From Sphingopyxis sp. FD7 (GTDB lineage: Bacteria > Pseudomonadota > Alphaproteobacteria > Sphingomonadales > Sphingomonadaceae): 64,000 bases of DNA. A model generated the notes under the pieces. The model was not told the DNA's origin, made no database searches, and was given only the letters and a program-made list of their open reading frames with translations. This document shows positions 1 to 7,755 of the stretch, piece by piece. Numbering within the stretch: position 1 is the first letter of the stretch; the number at the start of each line of letters is the position of its first letter. The position numbers and the translations under genes are program-made. The stretch is from contig NZ_AP017898.1 in the NCBI RefSeq assembly GCF_003609835.1, positions 2,852,001 through 2,916,000 of the forward strand, read 5' to 3'.

Positions 1-1356
1 GGCACCACCGTCTCGGTCGCGCTCCGCAACATGGTGATGGGGATCGGGGGCATCGCCTATCTCTTCAGCCTGTCGCCCAAGCTGACCGCGGGCATCTTGC
101 TCGGCATCCCGGTCATCATTCTGCCGATCGTCCTTCTCGGCCGGCGGCTCCAGAAAGTGTCGCGCGCCAGCCAGGATCGCGTTGCCGACATCGGCGCGAC
201 CACCGCCGAACAGATGGGCGCGATGAAGATCGTCCAGGCCTTCGGACAGGAGGAACGCGAAGCCGCGCGCTTTGCAAGCGCGGTCGAGGCCAATTTCGTC
301 ACGGCCAAGCGCCGCATCCGCCTGCGCGCGATCATCACCGCGACGGTCATCGGCCTGCTTTTCGGCGCGATCACCACTTTGCTCTGGTATGGCGCGGAAG
401 GCGTCGCCCAGGGCACGATCACCGGCGGCACCATCGCCGCCTTTGTGCTCACCGGCGGTCTGGTCGCGGGCGCTTTCGGCGCGCTGACCGAGGTTTATGG
501 CGATCTGCTCCGCGCCGCCGGCGCCGCCGAGCGTCTCAGCGAGCTGCTGAACGCCGGGACCACCATCGCAGCCCCCGCGCACCCGCGCTCGTTCCCCGAT
601 CCGCCCACCGGCGCGCTCGAGTTTCGCGGCGTTGAGTTCCGCTATCCGACGCGCCCCGACGCCCCGGCGCTCCATGATTTCAGCCTCACGATCCGCCCGC
701 GCGAAACCGTCGCGATCGTCGGCCCGTCGGGCGCGGGCAAGTCGACGCTGTTCCAGCTCGCCGAGCGCTTCTACGACCCGCAGGCGGGGCAGATTTTGCT
801 CGACGGCGTGCCGCTCGTCGACGCCGATCCCGCCGACATCCGCGCGCGCATCGCGATGGTGCCGCAGGAAACGGTGATCTTCGCCGCGTCGGCGCGCGAC
901 AATCTGCGTTACGGCCATTGGGACGCCAGCGACGAGGATCTCTGGGCTGCCGCGCGCGCCGCCAATGCCGAGGAGTTCCTCCGCAAGCTGCCGCAAGGTC
1001 TCGACACTTTCATGGGCGAAGGCGGCGCGCGGCTGTCCGGCGGCCAGCGCCAGCGCGTCGCGATCGCACGCGCGCTGTTGCGCCGTGCGCCGCTGCTGCT
1101 GCTCGACGAGGCGACCTCGGCGCTCGACGCCGAGTCCGAAAGGCTGGTGCAGGATGCGCTCGAAACGCTGATGCACGATCGCACGACGGTCGTCATCGCG
1201 CACCGTCTCGCGACCGTGCGCGCCGCCGACCGCATCATCGTGATGGACGAAGGGCGGATCGTCGAGGAGGGCCGTCACGACGACCTCGTTGCCGCCGACG
1301 GCCTTTATGCCCGCCTCGCGCGCCTCCAGTTTCAGGACAGTCTGGCGCCCGCCTGA
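1..1356 (+). CDS. ABC exporter, fused membrane and ATPase domains (5' end outside window)
   Basis: ATP-driven exporter half-transporter of the MsbA/multidrug type, acting as a dimer in the inner membrane. The reading frame is open from base 1, so the first membrane helices lie upstream. The visible part has the last transmembrane segments (two hydrophobic stretches in the first 160 codons), then a complete nucleotide-binding domain: Walker A GPSGAGKST at 721-747, signature LSGGQ at 1033-1047, Walker B LLLLDEA around 1093-1113 and the switch histidine in VIAHRL. The substrate cannot be told from this part; lipid or drug export is equally possible. A DUF1993 gene follows 46 bases later on the same strand. 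Confidence 0.93.
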   Translation, partial: GTTVSVALRNMVMGIGGIAYLFSLSPKLTAGILLGIPVIILPIVLLGRRLQKVSRASQDRVADIGATTAEQMGAMKIVQAFGQEEREAARFASAVEANFVTAKRRIRLRAIITATVIGLLFGAITTLLWYGAEGVAQGTITGGTIAAFVLTGGLVAGAFGALTEVYGDLLRAAGAAERLSELLNAGTTIAAPAHPRSFPDPPTGALEFRGVEFRYPTRPDAPALHDFSLTIRPRETVAIVGPSGAGKSTLFQLAERFYDPQAGQILLDGVPLVDADPADIRARIAMVPQETVIFAASARDNLRYGHWDASDEDLWAAARAANAEEFLRKLPQGLDTFMGEGGARLSGGQRQRVAIARALLRRAPLLLLDEATSALDAESERLVQDALETLMHDRTTVVIAHRLATVRAADRIIVMDEGRIVEEGRHDDLVAADGLYARLARLQFQDSLAPA

Positions 1357-1402
1357 TCGCCCGCCAAGCCGCCCCAACGGGGCCAGCCGCAAAGGATTGC
1401 CG

Positions 1403-1939
1403 ATGCTCTACGATCTGACCGTGCCGGCCTATGTGAACGGATTGAAGGCCCTGTCGGCCCAGCTCGACAAGGCATTGGCCTGGGGCGCCGATAGGGGCGT
1501 TGGCGAACAGCAGTTGCTGGTTGCGCGGCTCGCGCCCGACATGTTCCCGCTTGCCGCGCAAGTCCGCTTCGCCTGTTTGCAGGCGGTTCAGCCCGCGACG
1601 CGCCTCGGCGGGACAGGCGCACCCGGTTTTGCCGAGGATGTCGCCGATTTCGCCGGCCTTCAGGCGCAGATAGCCGATGCGCTGGCGTGGCTGGACACGG
1701 TCGATCGCGCGGCATTCGACAGCGATCCGGGCCGACCGGTCGGCTTCGATCTGCCGAACGGCATGGCCTTCGACATGACCGCGCTCACCTATGTCCGCGA
1801 CTGGGCGCAGCCGCAGTTCTATTTTCACCTCGTCGCCGCCTATGCCATCCTGCGGCATATGGGGGTGCCGCTCGGCAAGGCCGATTATGTCGGCTATATG
1901 ATGGCCTATCTCCGCCCCGGAACCGCTCCGACGGGATAG
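1403..1939 (+). CDS. DUF1993 family protein
   Basis: 178-residue cytosolic protein of the DUF1993 family, recognised by its opening MLYDLTVPAYVNGLKALS and by the later YTYVRDW/YFHLVAAYAILR-like helical region; such proteins are predicted alpha-helical bundles related to the DinB superfamily. The biochemical function is unknown. The ATG at 1403 is preferred over upstream starts because family members begin with this motif and the upstream part overlaps the ABC gene. It is convergent with the ExbD gene. Confidence 0.85.
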   Translation: MLYDLTVPAYVNGLKALSAQLDKALAWGADRGVGEQQLLVARLAPDMFPLAAQVRFACLQAVQPATRLGGTGAPGFAEDVADFAGLQAQIADALAWLDTVDRAAFDSDPGRPVGFDLPNGMAFDMTALTYVRDWAQPQFYFHLVAAYAILRHMGVPLGKADYVGYMMAYLRPGTAPTG

Positions 1940-1960
1940 CGTCCTGACCGCGGGGCGCGA

Positions 1961-2386
1961 TCAGATCAGGTCGCGATAGCCGTCGATCCCCGGAAAGGCG
2001 ATTGTCTTCGCGCCATTGCGGCGGATCGCCCCGATCGCCTGATCGACGCGCAGGTATCGCGCTCGCGCATCGGGTTCCAACAGCAGCGTGGCGGGCTCGG
2101 CGCGGTCGGCGGATGCCTTTACGAGCTGCCCCAGCTGCGCGAGGTCGACCGCCTCGCCATTCCAGCGGATCACATCTGCCGCGTCGATGCTGATATGATT
2201 TTGATCGTGGATCGCGGCCGATCCAGGCTCGGTTCCCGGAAGATTCACGTCGACGCTGTGCGTCGGCCGCGGGATGGTGATGACGAACATCACCAGCATG
2301 ACCAGCATCACGTCGATCAGCGGCGTCGTGTTGATCAGCGGGCTGGCATTGGGGTTGGTGCGGAAAATGCTGCGGCGTCGGCGCAT
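1961..2386 (-). CDS. ExbD/TolR family biopolymer transport protein
   Basis: 141 residues. A short basic N-terminus (MRRRRSIFRTNP) is followed by one membrane helix with the family motif ASPLINTTPLIDVMLVMLV, whose aspartate is the proton-path residue in ExbD/TolR, and a periplasmic domain. Such proteins work with an ExbB/TolQ channel to energise TonB-type or Tol systems. The ATG at 2386 has GGGAG upstream. No exbB, tonB or tolQ neighbour is visible, so it is either an orphan subunit or uses a partner encoded elsewhere. Confidence 0.88.
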   Translation of the reverse strand: MRRRRSIFRTNPNASPLINTTPLIDVMLVMLVMFVITIPRPTHSVDVNLPGTEPGSAAIHDQNHISIDAADVIRWNGEAVDLAQLGQLVKASADRAEPATLLLEPDARARYLRVDQAIGAIRRNGAKTIAFPGIDGYRDLI

Positions 2387-2562
2387 CGTCTCTCTCCCGG
2401 TCGGTGGAGGTGTCGCGGCCGATGATCGGGCGATCCCCCGTTCGACGACACCAGGGCTCTTGGCATGGCCCTTTGGCATCAATGTAACGGTATAACATTA
2501 TTCCCCAATGACAAGCCCCGATCGAACGCGATGAAAGAACGAGCAAACAATGATCATGAAGA

Positions 2563-2595
2563 AAGGGCGGCGCCTTTCGGCACCGCCCTTCTTTT
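2563..2595 (-). terminator. Rho-independent terminator after the OmpA gene
   Basis: Stem gggcgg (2565-2570) pairs with ccgccc (2583-2588) around a CTTTCG-type loop. On the minus strand it is followed by TTTCTTC, and on the plus strand by TTCTTTTT, so it may act in both directions. It lies about 35 bases past the stop of the OmpA gene. Confidence 0.7.
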
Positions 2596-2628
2596 TCTTC
2601 CAGTCCCCGTCGGGGATGGAAACCGGTC

Positions 2629-3747
2629 TTACATGCCCGAATTCGGACCGTAAGTGATTTCCACGCGACGGTTCTGGTCGTTGCGGACGCCGTCGGCGGT
2701 CGCAACGGCCGGACGGGTTTCGCCGAACGCCTGCGCGCTGATCGAGCTGTCCGCGATGCCGCGAGCGGTCAGATAGCTGCGGACCGCGTCGTTGCGGCGT
2801 TCCGACAGACCCACGTTGTACCTGGCCGAACCCGAACGGTCGGCGTGACCGGCGAGCATGATCTGCGTGCCCGTGCAACCGCGGTTGTAGGCGCTGATCG
2901 CGTTGTCGAGCGTCGAAGCCGCTTCCGGCGTGATGTTCGACTGATCCCAGTCGAAATACACGATGTACGGTCCAGGCGCACATTCCACAACCGGCGGCGG
3001 CGGCGGGGGCGGCGGGGGCGGCGGGGGCGGCGGCGGCGGGGGCGGCGGCGGGGGCTCGACCGGTTCCGGCGCACCGCCGAAGTTGTAGGTCAGCGTGCCG
3101 AGGATCGAGTGCGAGCGGAAGCGCGTCGAAACGTCGCGACCGACCTGATCGACCAGATCGACATTGTCGACGTTGAAGAAGCGATACTTCAGCCCGACAT
3201 CCCAGTTGCTGCTGAGCGGCGCGCGGACGCCCGCGATGGCCTGCCAGGCAAAGCCCGTGTCCGAATCGTCGATGAACGGCCCGGCGAACACGGGTTCGAC
3301 CGACACGCGGGCGACACCGGCGCCACCGCCGACAAAGCCCTGCAGGCCGTCGTCGTCGCCGAAATCGAGCATGCCGTTGACCATGAAGCTGAGCGCGTTC
3401 GAATCGCCGTTCAGATCGGTCGAACCGGTGTAAAGCGTCCCGGCGCCCGACGCCGACTGCGGGATGCCGGGGTTACCGAAACGACCCGACTTGATGTCGG
3501 CTTCGCGATAGCCGACTTCGACTTCCGCGCGGAAACCGCCGAAGTCATAACCGACGGTGCCTTCAAAATCATAGCCAGCGCGATGATCGAGCGTCCCGGC
3601 GTTGTTGAAGGTACCGATATCGAGATCAATGTCTTCGACGAGCATCGCGCCCGCGCCGACACCGACATACCAGGAATCGTCACGCGCCATGGCAGGCGAC
3701 GCGAGGGTGGTGGAGGCCAACGCCACAGCGACGGCAAGCTTCCTCAT
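2629..3747 (-). CDS. OmpA family outer-membrane protein with proline-rich linker
   Basis: 372 residues. It has an N-terminal signal peptide (MRKLAVAVALASTTLASPAMA), an eight-stranded beta-barrel of the OmpA/Opa type (WYVGVGAGAML onward, ending TLTYNFGG), a linker of more than 20 consecutive prolines, and a C-terminal OmpA peptidoglycan-binding domain with LAGHADRSGSARYN and LSERRNDAVRSYL. The barrel sits in the outer membrane and the C-terminal domain binds the cell wall. Start ATG 3747 was chosen because it opens the signal peptide; AAAGGGGAA lies just upstream. The proline tract is encoded by a GGC/GGG-rich repeat at about 2992-3057. Confidence 0.93.
   Translation of the reverse strand: MRKLAVAVALASTTLASPAMARDDSWYVGVGAGAMLVEDIDLDIGTFNNAGTLDHRAGYDFEGTVGYDFGGFRAEVEVGYREADIKSGRFGNPGIPQSASGAGTLYTGSTDLNGDSNALSFMVNGMLDFGDDDGLQGFVGGGAGVARVSVEPVFAGPFIDDSDTGFAWQAIAGVRAPLSSNWDVGLKYRFFNVDNVDLVDQVGRDVSTRFRSHSILGTLTYNFGGAPEPVEPPPPPPPPPPPPPPPPPPPPPVVECAPGPYIVYFDWDQSNITPEAASTLDNAISAYNRGCTGTQIMLAGHADRSGSARYNVGLSERRNDAVRSYLTARGIADSSISAQAFGETRPAVATADGVRNDQNRRVEITYGPNSGM
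2992..3057. repeat. Low-complexity GGC/GGG tract coding for polyproline
   Basis: About 66 bases made only of G and C in triplets ggc and ggg on the plus strand, read as proline codons on the minus strand inside the OmpA gene. Its length in triplets could change by replication slippage without breaking the frame. Confidence 0.9.
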
Positions 3748-3877
3748 AATAATTCCCCTTTCAATTTGAGATATACGTCTCGCCAGACGTCCTACTCGCC
3801 GCTTTGGTTCCGTGCAAGCTAACAAATCGTCAATCTGTTGCCAAAAAGTCGCACTCGCGCCCCCAAAAATCGCAAAA

Positions 3878-4330
3878 TCAGCCTGAAATCATAAGACCCT
3901 GCGCCGCGAGGTTCGTCATCAGCGCGAGCAGCGCCGCGCGTGCTTCCACGTCGATCACGGTCCCGCCATCGGGCGCGGCAATCGTCGCGGGCGCGACCCA
4001 GGCGCCGCCATGAAAGCGAAGCCGCGCGCCATCGCTCGGCCGGACGATCCGCATCGCTTCGCGCGCGGCGAAGAACCGCCAGCCGCCGCTTGTCCACAGC
4101 GCGATCGACCCGCCCTGCCCTGCCCACGCGCCGGTCGGCGCCGCACCGACGATCCAGCATTGCCCTTCCATCGGCGCGCCGGGCGGCGCCGCCAGCGGAC
4201 CGTCTTCGACGGCGGCGTGCAGCAGCGCGTCGATCAGCGTCAGCGCCTCATTGTGCGTCGCCTCCTTCTGCGCCTGCGCGACGGCAAGCAGCGGCAGGGC
4301 AAATCGCGGCGTCGCGAGCGTGTCGGTCAT
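3878..4330 (-). CDS. DUF2793 protein at the end of the GTA cluster (putative tail fibre/receptor protein)
   Basis: 150 residues starting MTDTLATPRFALPLLAVAQAQKE, the conserved head of DUF2793, where the QAQKExTHNEAL segment is typical. In the Rhodobacter capsulatus GTA a DUF2793-containing tail-fibre protein is encoded away from the main cluster; here the gene follows the tail-tip gene by 9 bases, so a tail-fibre or receptor-contact role is likely (inference). It is last in the minus-strand run. The next gene on this strand, OmpA, starts 131 bases on and ends in its own terminator. Confidence 0.85.
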   Translation of the reverse strand: MTDTLATPRFALPLLAVAQAQKEATHNEALTLIDALLHAAVEDGPLAAPPGAPMEGQCWIVGAAPTGAWAGQGGSIALWTSGGWRFFAAREAMRIVRPSDGARLRFHGGAWVAPATIAAPDGGTVIDVEARAALLALMTNLAAQGLMISG

Positions 4331-4339
4331 CCTGTCCTC

Positions 4340-6517
4340 CTATGTCAGCGGTATGAAAAGCGGCGGGGACTGGTCGAAATCGCCGACCTGCCGAACCTCG
4401 ATCGCCGTTCCCGGCGGCACGGCCGCCAGTTCGTCTGCCGTTATCGCCAGCAGCGGCGATGCAAGCGTCCACGGTCCGATGCCCGGCGCCGGTGGCGCCA
4501 GCGCGGCGCGCCACGCTTCGCGGCTTTCGCCGAGCGGCAGCTCGACATGATCGCGCCATCCGTTATCGACGCGGCTGCGCCGCACCCAGCGCACGATCGC
4601 CCCGCCCGCCCCGTCGGGCGAGACTCGACCATGCACCGGCGCCAGCGGCCGCAACGCGCGGCCCGCCGCCGGCACCGCGACCTCGTTCAGCGCCGCGCCG
4701 CCGCGCGACGCCCATTGCACCATCGCGCCGCCGCTTTCGGCCCAGTCCGCCAGCATTTCGGGCAGCATCAGCGCCGCCGGGTCGTCCAACAGCACAAAGG
4801 GCTCGCCCGCCGCATGGATCGTCGCCGCGTCGGTCCCCGCGCGCCCGCGCAGCAGTCGCGACAGACGCCAGACGCCGGGCGCAACGATCTCCGCGCGCCC
4901 GAATTGCAGCAATTCGCCGCCCAGCATCGCCCGGTTCGCCCCGCCCAGCAGCGCGGCATCACTCACCGATTCCAGCGTCATCGCCGGATTGACCAGCTCG
5001 ACGAGCACCGCATTCGCCAAATCGAACAGGCTCGCGCTTCCCGCCGCCAGCAGCGCGGTCAAATGCCCCAGCGCCGCCGCCGGGCGCGCCGTTCCGATCG
5101 CGATAGGCTCGGCGCCGGGCGCGGGCACGAACCAGCAATCGGCGCCTCGCCAGCCGTCGTTGCTACCCGCCCCCGCAATCAGGACGTGCGGCGCCGACGC
5201 GGCCGGGCTGCCAAGGTTGGGCAGATCAAGCACATGGACGGTCCCGACGGCATCGGGCCAGTCGGGCGCACCGACCGGAGCGCCCGGATCAGCCGGCACC
5301 TCGTCGGCAGGAAGCGGCTGGTATCGCTTCAGTTCCAGCCAGATGTCGTTCCCGCGCATCGTGCGTTCGGCCAGCCGCCAGCCGCTGCCGTCGGCCAGTG
5401 TCACCACCTGCCCCACCGTCAGCGCCGCGGCCGCCAGGTCGGCGCGCAAAATCATCGTGTCGCGACCGTCCGCCGCAGCCCCCGCCAGCCGCGCGGCCAG
5501 CGCGCGCGCCGAGGCGACGGGCAGCGCGGCGGGCAGGTCGATCCGCTCCTCGCGCGCCCCGCCGCCCGCGACGCCGCTCGCCTGCTGGCCGAGCTGATAA
5601 TCGCGTCCCGGTTCATAATGGCGCAGCCGGATCGTGCCGGGCAGCGACGCCAGCGGCGCCCGTCGCCGCTCGGTATCGGCGCCCGCTTCCTCGCCCCGTC
5701 GCGCCTCGCGAAAATCGGCGAGCGCCACCGCTTCCCCGGCCAGCGCGGCGGGCGCCAGGCGCCACCCGCCCGGTCCGCTGCACAGCCGCACGCCGTCGGC
5801 CTCGAACAGCGGCGCCAGCGCGTCGCGCGCGCGGTCGCCCGACGCCGCATAGCCCGAAAAGCCCCAGTCGCCGTCGCACCGATCGGCATCGTCCAGCAGC
5901 CGCGCGCCGACCAGCCCGGCGTCGATGCTCGCCGCGTCGGCTTCGACCTCAAAGGTCAGCGAGGGAATGCGGTTGCCAAAGCTGCCCAGCTCCAGCTCCT
6001 CGAACAGCGCATAGGCCAGCCCGCGAAAGCCGCTCGCCGACGCGATCCCCAGCGCCGACGCGATCAGCGGATCGACCGCCTGATCCTCGCCGCCGTCATA
6101 CCAGCGAAAGGTGCAGCGCTCGCGGAACGTCCCGCTCGCCCCGCGCAGCAGATTGCCGTCGGCCCAGATCCGCCGGATCGCGCGGATCGGCCGCGACGAC
6201 AGCGCGATCGCCAGCGACACCGAATAGCTATATTCGGTCACCGACGGGCGCCCCTTGCCGCCGCCGCGCTTCTCGCGCCGCTCGATCAGGTCGGTCGCCC
6301 AGATCACGCTGCCCGCGACGCGCATCGTCCCGAACAATTGCGGAATCTGCTGGCCATAGGTCGACGCCTGCACTTTCAGGTCGGCGAGCCGCGGCCCCTC
6401 GCGTCCCTTGGGCGCCAGGATCGCCGCGTCGACCTGCTGGCCCAGCGCCGCCCCGATCGCCGCGCCCACCGGCCCGCCGATCAGGCCGCCAGCCACCGTC
6501 AGCACCAAAGTCGCCAT
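4340..6517 (-). CDS. GTA tail-tip protein, gp15-like (lacks the TIM-barrel half)
   Basis: 725 residues. It opens with a glycine-rich helical segment (GGLIGGPVGAAIGAALG) and continues with the phage tail-tip region found in RcGTA gp15: LKVQASTYGQQIPQLFGTMRVAGSVIWATDL, then SYSVSLAIALSSRPIRAIRRIWADG. RcGTA gp15 is around 1300 residues because a TIM-barrel-like part precedes this region; that part is absent here, and a comparable one seems to be on the DUF2460 protein (7749-10073). The ATG at 6517 lies one base past the stop of the NlpC/P60 gene, consistent with coupled translation. Confidence 0.85.
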   Translation of the reverse strand: MATLVLTVAGGLIGGPVGAAIGAALGQQVDAAILAPKGREGPRLADLKVQASTYGQQIPQLFGTMRVAGSVIWATDLIERREKRGGGKGRPSVTEYSYSVSLAIALSSRPIRAIRRIWADGNLLRGASGTFRERCTFRWYDGGEDQAVDPLIASALGIASASGFRGLAYALFEELELGSFGNRIPSLTFEVEADAASIDAGLVGARLLDDADRCDGDWGFSGYAASGDRARDALAPLFEADGVRLCSGPGGWRLAPAALAGEAVALADFREARRGEEAGADTERRRAPLASLPGTIRLRHYEPGRDYQLGQQASGVAGGGAREERIDLPAALPVASARALAARLAGAAADGRDTMILRADLAAAALTVGQVVTLADGSGWRLAERTMRGNDIWLELKRYQPLPADEVPADPGAPVGAPDWPDAVGTVHVLDLPNLGSPAASAPHVLIAGAGSNDGWRGADCWFVPAPGAEPIAIGTARPAAALGHLTALLAAGSASLFDLANAVLVELVNPAMTLESVSDAALLGGANRAMLGGELLQFGRAEIVAPGVWRLSRLLRGRAGTDAATIHAAGEPFVLLDDPAALMLPEMLADWAESGGAMVQWASRGGAALNEVAVPAAGRALRPLAPVHGRVSPDGAGGAIVRWVRRSRVDNGWRDHVELPLGESREAWRAALAPPAPGIGPWTLASPLLAITADELAAVPPGTAIEVRQVGDFDQSPPLFIPLT

Positions 6518-6518
6518 C

Positions 6519-6929
6519 CTATCCCCCTTGTCCGAAGCGCCATCGCGGCGCCGCGCGCACCGCGGCATCGACGGGCGCCTCGACGACGCGCCGCAGCCCT
6601 GCATGGGCGTGAATCCAGTTGTCGGTGCCCATCAGCCCCAGATGAAATTGCCCCGCGGGCAGCGCGACCAGCGCCACATCGCCCGCTCGCCCCTCGCTTT
6701 CGGCGGGCACGAACCCCGCCCCACTCAACGCCGCCTCGACCCGCGCGCGCGCCCAGCCGCGCAGCGGATAGCCGTCCGGTCGCGCAAGCCGGACGCCCGC
6801 CTCGGCATAGGCCGCCCAGACCAGCCCGACACAGTCCAGCCCCGTCGCCGGATCGCATCCCTGAAAGCGGAACCGCGCCCCGACCATCGCCCGCGCCGCC
6901 GCAAGGGCGCGCGCGCCGACGTCATCCAC
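6519..6929 (-). CDS. GTA NlpC/P60 family peptidase, gp14-like
   Basis: 136-residue cysteine peptidase of the tail tip, expected to cut peptidoglycan during DNA delivery. The catalytic cysteine lies in GLDCVGLVWAAY, a histidine in QFHLGLM and another in WIHAHAG, matching the Cys-His-His pattern of NlpC/P60. Translation starts at GTG 6929, inside the last codons of the hub gene (8-base overlap), and ends one base before the gp15-like gene. The length matches RcGTA gp14. Confidence 0.88.
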   Translation of the reverse strand: MDDVGARALAAARAMVGARFRFQGCDPATGLDCVGLVWAAYAEAGVRLARPDGYPLRGWARARVEAALSGAGFVPAESEGRAGDVALVALPAGQFHLGLMGTDNWIHAHAGLRRVVEAPVDAAVRAAPRWRFGQGG

Positions 6930-7755
6930 CGGGATAGCGCGTCAGCAGGTCGTTGCCCGGCAGATGCGCCTCGCCGCGAAAATTGACCGCATTGGCAAAA
7001 CGGTCGCGACAGGTGGCCAGCTGCTTGTCGCATCCCTCGGTCAGCCGCACGCGCACCGGCGCGGCTGGCAGAAACGCCGGGGCTTCAGCCAGATGCAGTG
7101 CGGCCCCGTCGGCGGCGATCACCGGGCTCGCCAGCCCGCAATTGGCGCCCTCGATCCACAACAGCTCGCCGAACGCCATATGTGGCGCGGCGGCGTCGAG
7201 CGTCACGACGCGCCCTTCGACGGCTACAACGTGCCGGATATGCGTCAGCGGCGCGAGGTCGACGCGGCACGCGCGATCGCCCAGCGTCGCGCGGCACGAC
7301 GGTGAGGTCGCCGGGCACACCGGCCGGTCGAGCAACTGCGTCACACCCTTCAGCTCGGCGGCAAAGCTCGCGCCGCGCCGCTCGATCGTCCCCAGCGATC
7401 CGCGCGCGATCGTTACCGGCGCCGCATCGGGCGCCGTCCAGTCGGCCAGGAACAGCTCCAGCCCGGCGCCGTCCCAGCGCCCGGCGTCCAGATCGCGCGT
7501 CGCAATCGCGTCGCTCGCGATCGCCCCCTCGATGTCCATCGTCGCCGCGTCCAGGCTGTCGCGCGTTTCGATCGCCGATGGCTTCATCCCCGGCGCCGCG
7601 CGATAGGGCAGCCCGTCGATGAACAGATCGCGGTCGTGCGAGGTCAGCCCGATCACCACCCCGTCGCGCCGCGACAGCCGCCAGCACCAGGCGAGCGTCA
7701 CCAGTTCCGCGCGCAGCCAGTCCGGCGCCGCGCTCAATCCGATCGGCGTCACCAT
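6922..7755 (-). CDS. GTA hub protein, DUF2163 (gp13-like)
   Basis: 277 residues with both DUF2163 parts: an N-terminal domain (LAWCWRLSRRDGVVIGLTSHDRD) and the cysteine-rich C-terminal part (CPATSPSCRATLGDRACRVDL, EGCDKQLATCRDRF, NFRGEAHLPGND). This protein forms the hub at the tail end; from memory, the RcGTA hub was reported to hold an iron-sulphur cluster, and the cysteines kept here would fit that. It overlaps the DUF2460 gene by 7 bases and the gp14-like gene by 8. Confidence 0.9.
   Translation of the reverse strand: MVTPIGLSAAPDWLRAELVTLAWCWRLSRRDGVVIGLTSHDRDLFIDGLPYRAAPGMKPSAIETRDSLDAATMDIEGAIASDAIATRDLDAGRWDGAGLELFLADWTAPDAAPVTIARGSLGTIERRGASFAAELKGVTQLLDRPVCPATSPSCRATLGDRACRVDLAPLTHIRHVVAVEGRVVTLDAAAPHMAFGELLWIEGANCGLASPVIAADGAALHLAEAPAFLPAAPVRVRLTEGCDKQLATCRDRFANAVNFRGEAHLPGNDLLTRYPGG

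Noticed and set aside
2992..3057. Possible CRISPR or tandem repeat array
   Set aside because: It is a coding polyproline tract with no spacers.
4010..6937. A 975-codon open frame on the plus strand
   Set aside because: It is the antisense shadow of the gp15-, gp14- and gp13-like genes. Its product is arginine/proline-rich low-complexity sequence; the minus strand has clear families.
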